This document shows, piece after piece, positions 56,901 through 64,000 of a stretch of DNA of 64,000 bases; position 1 is the first letter of the stretch, and each line of letters begins with the position of its first letter. The stretch is from Pleurodeles waltl. Taxonomy: Eukaryota > Chordata > Amphibia > Caudata > Salamandridae. Made by a program: the position numbers and the translations under genes. The DNA lies in contig NC_090447.1 in NCBI RefSeq assembly GCF_031143425.1, positions 131,893,106 to 131,957,105 of the forward strand, written 5' to 3'. The notes beneath the pieces are model-generated. The model was not told the DNA's origin. It did not search any database and was given only the letters and a program-made list of their open reading frames with translations.

Positions 56901-57288
56901 AAGAGGAATCCAAAGTAACAGTTCTATTCACCCAGTCAATTTTTGGGTTATGAGTTGTTAACCAGGGTACCCCGAGAATCAAACCAAAATTAGGAGTATC
57001 TATCAGATCAAAGCTAATCACCTCTGTGTGCCCGTTCTGACAGACCATAACAAGTGGACTTGTTTGTTTTGTGATTAATCCAGAGGTCAATTCTGACCCA
57101 TCCACTGCACATACTGCTTCTGGACAAGGCTTTAGGCACATAGGAAGTCCTAAGTTTTCAGCTAACTTATTATCCACAAAATTTCCTGTCGCGCCTGAGT
57201 CCAGTAGGACAGGGAGAGAATGCCTCACTTGGGTAGTAACAATTAAAACGACCTGAATTATGAAATGTCTAGGAATGTGCGGTACCAT
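53890..57288 (-). CDS. pol: Chromovirus Pol: protease-RT-RNase H-integrase-chromodomain
   Basis: Intact 1132-residue frame counted from the Met at 57288; translation probably enters by -1 frameshift from gag rather than at this Met. Protease active site DSG is at residues 30-32. RT has KLDLRGAYH (Asp 286) and YIDD (Asp 350, 351). RNase H has EADAS (Asp 497), AERELLA (Glu 538), FSDHKN (Asp 567) and SDVLSR (Asp 610). Integrase zinc finger uses His 695/703 and Cys 733/736; the DDE triad is Asp 766, Asp 826 and Glu 862 with 35 residues between the last two. A GPF motif is at about 996. A chromodomain at about 1051-1099 (FYLVEWKGYDESENSWEP) probably steers integration to modified histones. The last 16 codons lie in the 3' LTR. 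All catalytic residues are present. Confidence 0.96.
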   Translation of the reverse strand: MVPHIPRHFIIQVVLIVTTQVRHSLPVLLDSGATGNFVDNKLAENLGLPMCLKPCPEAVCAVDGSELTSGLITKQTSPLVMVCQNGHTEVISFDLIDTPNFGLILGVPWLTTHNPKIDWVNRTVTLDSSFCRTNCYQEAGTEQSTVLHCASVTQDEPSLPPEYSDFKDVFDPVKASVLPPHRSYDCRIDLIPRAPLPNNRVYALTDEETKYLRTYLDDLLQSGFIRHSTSPVSSPLFFIPKPDKSLRACIDYRGLNKATIKNKYPLPLIPVLLDQLRHSTVYTKLDLRGAYHLVRVKEGDEWKTAFKTKFGLFEYTVMPFGLCNAPAAFQFFINEVLHEFLDVCVIVYIDDILIYSKNSEEHTQHVRAVLSKLKENHLFAKLEKCTFNVSKVDFLGYCLSPQGITMDVKKISAIADWPEPSSVKDIQKFLGFANFYRRFIAHFADIAAPITTLLRKGQRFLWTDEAAHAFQLLKQKFTSAPILKHPDPDLPFFVEADASQVALGGVLSQRDIVDGQLHPIAFYSKKLLPAEQNYTVAERELLAIKVAFSEWRHHLMGAKYPVTIFSDHKNLQFFGSLKALTPRQMRWLNFFSTFDFVITYRPGAQQIQSDVLSRYGHTSDMKQDKIGEPIIPPQKFLAPVQQKDFITDLYNAHMQIAPQDWLKDSHNTIQRGLLYHDNMLLVPTSELQTQVIIWHHASPLAGHPGWVKTLENVQKHFWWDTIRKDIKQFVTTCPICARHKSSHKAPDGLLIPMPTPKQPWHTVSVDFIVGLPPVKSFTTVLVIVDFLSKMAHFVPLRKLPTAAEFADIFIREIVRLHGLPSKVVSDRGSQFNSRFWKKLCEKLKIDVALSTAFHPETDGQTERLNQTLLQTLRCLLADYSSEWLEALPVAEFVYNNTEHSALLCSPFYFLQGYHPRAIPILLEESLLPTVTDRLTRLGDIQDKARKHLLKYKESMKRQADKHRSEAPMYKIGDKVWLSTKNLNIEGSRKLQPRFIGPFSITAIVNPVTVKLDLPKEYPVHTTFHVSLLKPYNPKTRPEPPPPPIPIKGNLEYEVKSIKDSKRISGRLFYLVEWKGYDESENSWEPASYVHAPQLIRRFYLKNPGKPRPVGGPLRGATVRVCAQQRACPLSLH
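53939..53955 (-). other. Polypurine tract of chromovirus
   Basis: Minus-strand TTTGAGGGGGGCAAC ends directly at the 3' LTR start TGTTAGGG; it primes plus-strand synthesis. Confidence 0.8.
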
Positions 57289-57325
57289 GAAGGCTGCAGC
57301 ATTAGAGGTTTGATTAAGATGTTTT

Positions 57326-57355
57326 CTCGAACAAGTAACCTCTCCCCTTGTCGAG
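57326..57355 (-). promoter_or_regulatory. Frameshift-stimulating stem-loop
   Basis: Seven bases after the slippery site, CTCGACAAG (57355-57347) pairs with CTTGTTCGAG (57335-57326), a 9-bp stem with one bulged T and an 11-base loop. The position and size suit a -1 frameshift stimulator; a pseudoknot is possible but was not resolved. Confidence 0.75.
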
Positions 57356-57356
57356 C

Positions 57357-58490
57357 TTAATCGTTTCCCGATTCAGTTGAGGAGGTGGAGGAAACAGCAC
57401 CCTTTTGTGGAGTTTTAGGCTTTACTGGACATTCTCTGGCAAAGTGACCTGCCCTGCCACAATATAAACATAATTGAAGTTTTCTCCTTCTTTCTTTTTC
57501 CTCTGATGTGAGTGGACCTCTGAGTGTCCCTATTTGCATAGGCTCAGGTTCAGGGAGTTTATTATCTGTGTCTTTCTTCTCGTGTTTAATAAAAGTTAAC
57601 CGTGATTCCAGTTTGTATTTATCTCCCTTTCTTTCTCCTAGTCTATGTTCTAATTTCACAACTAAATCTACAAAGTCCGAATAGTCTTCTGGCAAATCAA
57701 CGATATGAGCCAGCGCGTCTTTTAACTCGTCTCTCAAACCTTTATAAAAAAGGGAGACACGCTTTCCTTCTGGCCACTGTGTCTCGGTGAGTAAACGATT
57801 AAAACTAGTGAGATAGGTCAATAAATCCTTGTTACCTTGTTTAAGATTTAAAAGCTCATTATCACTTGCCTGCATGAAAGTGTGTTTTGCAAAAAGGCTG
57901 GTCATGGTACGTTTAAATTGATTCCAATTATGGAGGATGGGATCATCTCTATCCACGAAAGGAATTGACCAATTGGCTGCTGTGCCACCCAAATAAGACA
58001 AGACGAATGCCACTTTCGTAGCATCAGTAGGGAACTGTTGTGGCTTACAAACGAAGTGTAATTGACATTGATGGATAAAAACATGGAATTTGTTACTATC
58101 TCCATGAAAACGTTCAGGTGCTGCTAAGGGCACAGCATTAGGAACATTAACAGTAACCTCAACTGGGGGAGGCAAAGTTGTATGTTTTGATGGCGCCCCT
58201 GTCTCTGAGGTGGTTTTAAACAAAGGCGTAAAAGCTGTGTTCCACTGAGATCCCCTAAATTTATACCTGCTTAAATCCTGTTTTAAAGAGGTATTCTCCA
58301 TCTTTAATCTCTCTATTTCCTCTTGCATATGTTGTAAGATGCCAGACACTGATTCATTATGAGCCAAGTCCTCATTTAGGGCCTGCGCCATATCCGTGAC
58401 GTCAATGCCCTCTATTTCTTCCCCAGTATTCATCGTCCACCAGAACTGAATTTTTTTTAAGGCTTGTGCTTCTGTCAAAGCCCAGCTCAC
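57357..58490 (-). CDS. gag: Chromovirus Gag polyprotein
   Basis: Open frame of 377 residues. The first Met (58490) lies inside the 5' LTR; the second Met (residue 20, 58433) is an alternative start that lies wholly internal. Residues about 45-75 form a coiled coil (ILQHMQEEIERLKMENTSLK). Residues about 115-290 are the capsid region (LAAPERFHGDSNKFHVFIHQ, VLSYLGGTAANW, FYKGLRDELKDALAH). Residues 341-354 are a CCHC zinc knuckle (CLYCGRAGHFAREC). This forms the particle and packages RNA. The frame ends at 57357 with a TAA two codons after a GGGAAAC slippery heptamer, so a fraction of ribosomes should continue into pol. Gag layout resembles Sushi-ichi-type elements and their domesticated relatives. 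Confidence 0.93.
   Translation of the reverse strand: MSWALTEAQALKKIQFWWTMNTGEEIEGIDVTDMAQALNEDLAHNESVSGILQHMQEEIERLKMENTSLKQDLSRYKFRGSQWNTAFTPLFKTTSETGAPSKHTTLPPPVEVTVNVPNAVPLAAPERFHGDSNKFHVFIHQCQLHFVCKPQQFPTDATKVAFVLSYLGGTAANWSIPFVDRDDPILHNWNQFKRTMTSLFAKHTFMQASDNELLNLKQGNKDLLTYLTSFNRLLTETQWPEGKRVSLFYKGLRDELKDALAHIVDLPEDYSDFVDLVVKLEHRLGERKGDKYKLESRLTFIKHEKKDTDNKLPEPEPMQIGTLRGPLTSEEKERRRKLQLCLYCGRAGHFARECPVKPKTPQKGAVSSTSSTESGND
57363..57369 (-). promoter_or_regulatory. -1 ribosomal frameshift slippery site
   Basis: On the minus strand GGGAAAC is phased G GGA AAC in the gag frame, two codons before the gag stop. It fits the X XXY YYZ rule. The pol frame is -1 relative to gag and has no stop from here to the pol Met at 57288. 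Confidence 0.88.
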
Positions 58491-59881
58491 CTGAGTTCTT
58501 GTTCAGTTCTGATGGAGGTTGAAGACAATCCGACCCCACCCTGAAACTGCTTGTTCCAGCACACTAGTTTTTAACACAGTGCACTAAGAACAGAAGCTCA
58601 AGGGTAGGGGGGAAGTGGATAAAATAAAAAAAGAGAGACAACACTGTTCTTGCGTTTCCACTGTTGAAGTGCTGCACAAATCTGCGGCCCTTTCTGACTT
58701 CCGTAGAAACTGGTGCCTAATGAAACATAAACAAAGAACAGATAAGTGCAACCTATTCCTAAATGGGTTCCTGACTATCCCTTTATTTATTAGAAATTCT
58801 CTTCTAAAAGTACCTCTTGGATCCTGGTCTCGAGTTTCCAGGTTTGGAATGTGTTACTGCTCTGGGATGTGCTTTCTATTACTGTAAAGCTTCTAAAACA
58901 TTAAACAAATACCGTTATCAGAATTACCAATATCAAACATTCATCTTAATATAACTAAAGCCTAAATTCCCAATAGCAGACTCACTTTTCCCATATCTCC
59001 AGAATCTTTTGGAAAACAAATACTGTACTTTTACATCAAAATACAGCACGTAATTTGTGCAAGTCCTTGATTTACTGTTTGCCTTGCTGTTAATGGTTTC
59101 CACTGTTCGATTCTTAAAAGTTCCATAAAAAAAAAACAATGTTTGTTTCACAAAGCTCCGCAAGGTATTCTTGCAACAAAGAGCCTGAATCACAATGTTC
59201 GTGGAAGGTATCTTGCTTCAAACCGTCCACACACGAATCCAGAAATTGTTGTCAAAGTTCCTTCAGGTAATAAAAAGTTTTGCACTTACTTGTTGCTGGC
59301 AAGAGATACTGATCAGTCTAACCTTGTCTTCTTTCTCTTTTGCAGGTTGTTTGTAGGAGAGAGGCTGAGGCAAGGAGGAACCGGAAACCAGAAGAAGGAA
59401 GAGCCAGCAGCTGCGCGCATTGAAGCCAATGAAAGTCTGTAGAGAGCAGGAGTGCCAGCGCCGAGGGATCTGTTCTCAGGTAAGCGGGAGGTAGACGAGC
59501 ACAAGCACTGGGTGAGGCTCGGGGGCTGCCTTTTATAGACAGGGCTGGGTGTGGTTCGAAGAGCTGGGTGTGGTTTGAAGGGCTGGGTGTGGTCCTCACA
59601 TGCTGCACATGTTCTTGAAAGGTGTGCAGAGTTTCAGTTATTATGCAAATGAGTTGAATTAACACATGGCCTAAGGAGGAGTGTTTTAAAGAAGCCTTGG
59701 TAAAAGCAAGGCCCAATGTGTAAACAAAACAGCACATTAAACAACATACACAGAAGCCTAAGGGGGGGGGAAGGTGAGATAACAAGAAAGGGTTTGAATA
59801 GTAAGTTTAAAAGGGAGCTATTACAGAACCCACTAGTGCAGTGAGAGGGGACATGCTCTTTGCTGTGCACAAACCCTAACA
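58473..59881 (-). repeat. 5' LTR of chromovirus
   Basis: Same length as the 3' LTR, one substitution apart. No standard TGG primer-binding site lies directly at its inner edge (58472 and below); the first TGGTGG is about 31 bases in, so the priming mechanism is unresolved. Confidence 0.95.
59529..59595 (-). promoter_or_regulatory. LTR promoter: TATA box with three CACCC-type repeats
   Basis: Minus-strand CTATAAAAGG at 59529-59538 (and 53586-53595 in the 3' LTR). Directly upstream on the minus strand are three tandem ~18-20 bp units containing CCACACCCAGC (plus strand GCTGGGTGTGG, 59543-59595). CACCC boxes are bound by KLF/Sp-type factors in vertebrates; use here is inferred. Confidence 0.65.
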
Positions 59882-59886
59882 GGCTG
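59882..59886. repeat. Target-site duplication GGCTG, right
   Basis: Identical to 52525-52529. Confidence 0.9.
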
Positions 59887-60477
59887 CTGGTTACTCAGGG
59901 GGAAAATGCTGGTGGGGAGCCATGCTACACTGGAGCAGCACGTCCCTCCTTGGGGACAGTTCTGGCCAGGCTGTCTGCACACAACTACCTCAGGTATGCA
60001 GGGCCGCCTCATTATCTGTGGCAGCTGCAGCAGCCTTCCTAGCGCTGTGGGCCATGCTATTCCTCACAGCACTATTGCAGGGCTTGTCCTCAGTGGGTGG
60101 GCCTTCTCCCTGTGCCGGTGAGCTGCATGCAATCACCTCTCACACAGCATTAGTCAAGGGGCTTCATATGTTCTCTCAAATTCGGCTGCAACTGCTGAAT
60201 TAAAAGGCTCCCCAATTGCAGCGGTAGTCTGGCACAGCTGGGTGCAGCAATCAGTGTCAGGAAAGCTGTCTCGCCGCAGGCTGGTGACTACAGGGGCATT
60301 GCCAGGGGTTGCCGATTTCCACCCTGGGTGGCCTTTTTCTTGCCCTTTGTCGGTCGTTTTCATGCTGGTAGTGGGTGCGGGGGTGCCTTATATAAAGGCT
60401 ACTCTTCCCCCCACAAACAACAGCAGAGTTGCTGCCAGCATTCACACAAAGTCAGACCCGCTTGTCGTCACCATTTG
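59887..60477. other. Remainder of the non-coding LTR-like element
   Basis: Continuation of the sequence interrupted at 52529. GC-rich, no domain seen. PBS-like TGGTGACGACAAGCGGGTC on the minus strand at about 60455-60473. Confidence 0.45.
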
Positions 60478-60710
60478 TGTTGGGGGCCCTAGTCCTTCAT
60501 GCTACTATGAGTAATGACACAGGCACAGCATTATTGTTGTATGAACTAGCCTCAGGCATGTACGACCGGATCCCTTTATTTGCAGGGTCACCTGACCAGT
60601 GACACCTGTGATGGATGGGTGTGGGGTGAGTGTGGAAACTAGCCCTCAAAGAGTGGCTGGTGGAAGCCCATCATCTCAGAACCCTAGTCTGAGTCCAGTC
60701 GGACTCTACA
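60478..60710 (-). repeat. LTR-like repeat, right copy
   Basis: Shares ATGCTACTATGAGTAATGAC and the same TGTTGGG / CTCTACA ends with the left copy. Confidence 0.65.
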
Positions 60711-63700
60711 TTACAAAGAAAGTGATAGGGTCTGTAACATTAGTTGGAACTAAATATTTAATCAGCAGATATTCCTTAACATACCACACAAATCAATAAT
60801 ATGTCTTTATTTGTCTATTGCCTCCTCTTCTGTCTTCCTGGATGCGGCCCTTTCACTTGAGATCCTTCTCCCTTCCAGCAGAACTCATTCCCCAGCTGAA
60901 AATAAAAGTTAGCTCAAGATGGCTTATGCTACCCAGACATTAGCACAAAAGGGAGATACACAGTGGGTCACATCCTGTTTTTATTATTTCGGACAGTATG
61001 CCCTTTCGCTGAATATCAGGCAGTGAGATGTGTATATTTCAGTTTTTGTGTATTTGTTGACTGCTTTACAGGTGATATGTTTGTGCAGCTTTGGGCCTGT
61101 AAGATCATGCTCTAGAAGGTGGGGCGTCAATATCTCTTTTTACCCCCACAGGCTCATGAAGCCGTCTAATATGAGAAGCTTCAGGTAATGCGAGTCTCCT
61201 TCTGTGCTCAGTGATCAGGGAGTCTTGGCAGTGCTGTTTCCGGGAGAGTTTTGATGTTTATCGGTCTCTCGAGATTGCTCTCACAAGAGTTTGTTGCTCA
61301 GTAACCAACTGAAAACAAGACCCTAGTTTCAACCCTTTTTACAATCTATCCAGACTATGATGGCGGCATCTTTCAGGTGTATGAGATGGACAGCCCCCTT
61401 CAAAGGTTCCAAGACAAGATTTAAATGATCTGGGAGGGTACCCGGTTGAGGAAAACAGGGTGCTACTTAATGGATCTGACCTGGCAGACCTTTAACATCA
61501 TATAAAGGATAACCTGAGGCTTCCTATGCCTGACGCTTTGGCTGATGAAGATGATTTTTTGGCTCATCATCAGCGAGTGGAGCCTGAGACTGTACCCTTG
61601 TATAATATTATAATATGAGTCTTGTCTGATGCGGAAGCGTACGCGGAGGTCTTCTTCCTGCCTCGGGTTCAGAAACTGCATGCGCACTGGTGAGACACCA
61701 CAACTTGTCCCACCTACACTAGAGGTCAATTGGATCTTTGTACTTAGTGAGGAGTGTGATAATCAGCTTCACTCAACATAAAGAAATAACATGAGAAACA
61801 TAAACAATTTTAAACATCATGACCAATTTAACCACATACTCAAAACCCCAAACTGAATAAAGTTTCAGAGCTTTATTACAACCACAAAGTCAATGTAGCG
61901 TAAATGGTGTGCAAAACTAAGTTATAAACATACATGAAAAACATAGGCTGACCAAAACGTCTAAAGAGATTAAGCCTACTAAACATCAATCCTCTTAAAC
62001 ATTCCAAGAGGATAACACAAACCAACAGAACTATAATATGCACATCAAAATCAGATTTTAAAGCACATGATGGTGACATTAGTATATCCTCAAAATTCAT
62101 TTAATAACAATTAATTTTCGGGACTGGGCCATCCTTATTACTAATGCGAATTTGGACTTGCATGTGTCGGACCGGACTAATACATGAGGGCAAAACAAAA
62201 GAGATAAAAATAATTTGGAAAATCTAACTAGGGTAACTCATAGAAAATACACTGGTATAATCTTCTAAGCTGAAAAGGAAACAAGAAACCACATTGCGGA
62301 ATTATATACCTCTCCTCATGGAACAGCAGACAAGAAAGATTTGTTGGCCCAGAGCTCTCACAGATTCTCAGCATCAGTAGAAAACAGCATCAGTAGCAGT
62401 GCAGGACTCAAGTTGCACATAAGGCAGGTCAGCAGTTCAGAATGTATTGGGCATATTAATAATGAACAGCATGAATAAATGGAGTGATAGGAAGGACCAT
62501 TTTTAATTCTTCAGAAGACATCTAAGGGTCTTAGGGATTCTGGAAAAGAGAGAGCAGCACAACATCAAGGGGGTCATCATCAAGACTCGACAGACTACAA
62601 GTTTCAAAAACCTCTATCTAACTAGAAGTGTCCACAAGTTTCTGATTGGTCCTCCATGTAGGCTCATCTTGCACAAATTAATCAATAACCAATGGAAAAT
62701 CATTGATGACATCAAGTCTGCAACTATTCCTGATTTTCTCCGGGAGTGTGCGAAGTCATCTTGATGAATTCATACAGTTCTGCCAAAATATAACACTTGT
62801 TGATCAATTGAGACTTTGTGATTCTTTCCCAGGGTGCAAAGGATAATTCTAACAGTTCTCATGTGAATTTAACACAACTTCCTATCTTGTCCAACAGCTG
62901 CAAAGAATACTGGTACATTTGTTATTAGTTAAAACATGTTCTCTGTCTTTAATAAAATAGGACATTCACCAACACATCAGCAACCTTGGAATTAATTAAG
63001 GTCAAAGGGAACAGAATGAATTAGCACTTTTCCTCTTTTGCTGCAAAATGAATCTTCAGGCCTAGTGTAGCTACGAAAGCCTAAATACATATTAATGCAG
63101 CTAATACATTTAAATCCTATTGCACACCTTACAATTTGAATCAAATATGCAACGCAAATTCTTTCATTGCAGTCATTATTTATGCCTGAGATTAGAAGCA
63201 GTTTAAACTTGCATTTATTTTCTACACACATCTAATTCTTCATTAAAAATTCATTGAAATCAATATAAGTACGATTAATTCATGTTTGTTTAATACTCAT
63301 AATATATACTTTTCATTGCTATTGTTTCTCTAACATATATACATATTGCCTTACTCATGCTCTTTGGCATCCTGGGAGGTTGGTGCACAACTTGTTCAGC
63401 TGTGCTGGTACCTGTGCAATTGGAAGACATGGAGACCTCTAATGAAGGGGTAAGGCCCAAGTTTAAACCATCTTTGGAGACTATCCAGACTTTGATGGAG
63501 GCAGCTTTCAGGAGTACGACATGGACAGCCCCCTTCAAAGATTTCAAGACAAGATTTAAATGATCGGGGGGGAAACAGGAGGGGGTGCTACGTTCATGGA
63601 TCTGACCTGGCAAACCCTTAACCTCATATAAATGATAACTTAAGGCTTCTTATGCCTGATAATAATTCATGTCAATAATTCACTAAAATATAAATGCCAT

Positions 63701-64000
63701 ACATCCTTCCTAACAAACGCGATGTAGAAAAGAAATGAGGTCACTATGTCTGCTATATTTCAAACACGCACATTATTACTTTCCATGTTAATTTCTGTGA
63801 TACGCTTTTAAATGAAGGTTTATAAGTTGCCATATGCTAACTTCTATGCCACTAATGTACTAGTAAAATTTGATCTCTATCACCGTGATTGGAAAGAGAT
63901 AGACAAGACATATTTTCCCAGGTTGCTGATGACTTCCCAGTGGTGGTGAAAGTGGACAATGTGATGGCTGGTTTGCCTATTCAGGTTAACTGAATGTGCA
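60711..64000. other. Gene-poor stretch with a dispersed direct repeat
   Basis: The segments at about 61338-61530 and 63478-63660 match: CTATCCAGACT, GGACAGCCCCCTTCAAAG, CAAGATTTAAATGATC, GGATCTGACCTGGCA, CTTCTTATGCCTGA. The plus strand is partly open in both (TAPFKDFKTRFK, and after the first copy DALADEDDFLAHHQRVEPET), which suggests a coding segment of an unidentified retroelement. The last 100 bases (FPVVVKVDNVMAGLPIQVN) are open at the window edge. Nothing else was recognised. Confidence 0.4.

Larger units (their letters stand above)
52530..59881 (-). mobile_element. Complete Ty3/gypsy chromovirus with intact gag and pol
   Basis: Two 1409-bp LTRs (52530-53938 and 58473-59881) bound an internal region with intact gag and pol on the minus strand. 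GGCTG precedes (52525-52529) and follows (59882-59886) as a 5-bp target duplication. The LTRs differ at one position in my comparison (T53106 versus C59049). Pol runs protease, RT, RNase H, integrase and chromodomain, so it is a chromovirus; gag composition and the frameshift design fit the Sushi-ichi-like group. It sits inside the non-coding LTR element at 49185-60710. Nothing in the sequence rules out activity. Confidence 0.96.
49185..60710 (-). mobile_element. Non-coding LTR-like element hosting the chromovirus
   Basis: Similar 232-233 bp sequences at 49185-49416 and 60478-60710 both start TGTTGGG and end CTCTACA and are in direct orientation. On the minus strand a purine run GGGAGAGA abuts the left copy, and TGGTGACGACAAGCGGGTC, a PBS-like sequence, lies four bases inside the right copy. 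That fits an LTR element in minus orientation. Excluding the chromovirus its internal region is about 3.7 kb without recognisable gag or pol. No matching target duplication was seen and the copies differ by roughly 15 percent, so the pairing is an inference. Confidence 0.55.

Overview
The window is repeat-dense eukaryotic DNA with no recognisable host gene, rRNA, tRNA or CRISPR. Nested LTR retrotransposons with kilobase-long LTRs, PIF/Harbinger, hAT, MITE and LINE remnants, GT-AG introns and minisatellites suggest a very large vertebrate genome. The families look most like those of a salamander or newt. That taxon is my inference from general knowledge; no alignment was run.

Layout. 1-3612: 3' part of a decayed Ty3/gypsy element (RT, RNase H, integrase, short 3' LTR), interrupted by a GGCGG-rich MITE. 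3613-6381: gene-poor, with a 170-bp inverted-repeat MITE. 6382-22049: a PIF/Harbinger transposon with matching TIRs and TAA target duplications. It carries two different SANT/Myb-type genes and a HARBI1-like transposase. An 8.1-kb minus-strand LTR element (8925-17020, TSD ATGCT, SCAN-like gag, no pol) sits inside its first Myb-like gene. 23100-25090: a LINE relic, then two minisatellite arrays (25.26-27.0 kb), a second GGCGG MITE with perfect hairpins, and a decayed hAT/ZBED transposase (27.7-30.9 kb) with its own MITE. 33.25-34.7 kb: an L2/CR1-like LINE relic. 36.3-41.65 kb: a second Harbinger remnant (transposase minus, Myb-like plus) split by a 2318-bp solo LTR with TSD GTCAT. 43.7-47.3 kb: a Harbinger end fragment, TG-rich repeats, and a 5' LTR with PBS and gag start. 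49.2-60.7 kb: a non-coding LTR-like element, into which the youngest feature was inserted.

That youngest feature is a complete 7352-bp Ty3/gypsy chromovirus at 52530-59881 (TSD GGCTG). Its 1409-bp LTRs differ at one base by my reading. Gag and pol are both intact, pol ends in a chromodomain, and the gag end carries a G GGA AAC slippery heptamer, a 7-nt spacer and a stem-loop, so gag and pol are very probably joined by a -1 ribosomal frameshift. This matches the class of element (Sushi-ichi-like) from which mammalian PEG10 was domesticated.

Nesting gives a relative history: Harbinger, hAT, LINE and the first gypsy are old and broken; the long-LTR family came later; the chromovirus is most recent and possibly still active.
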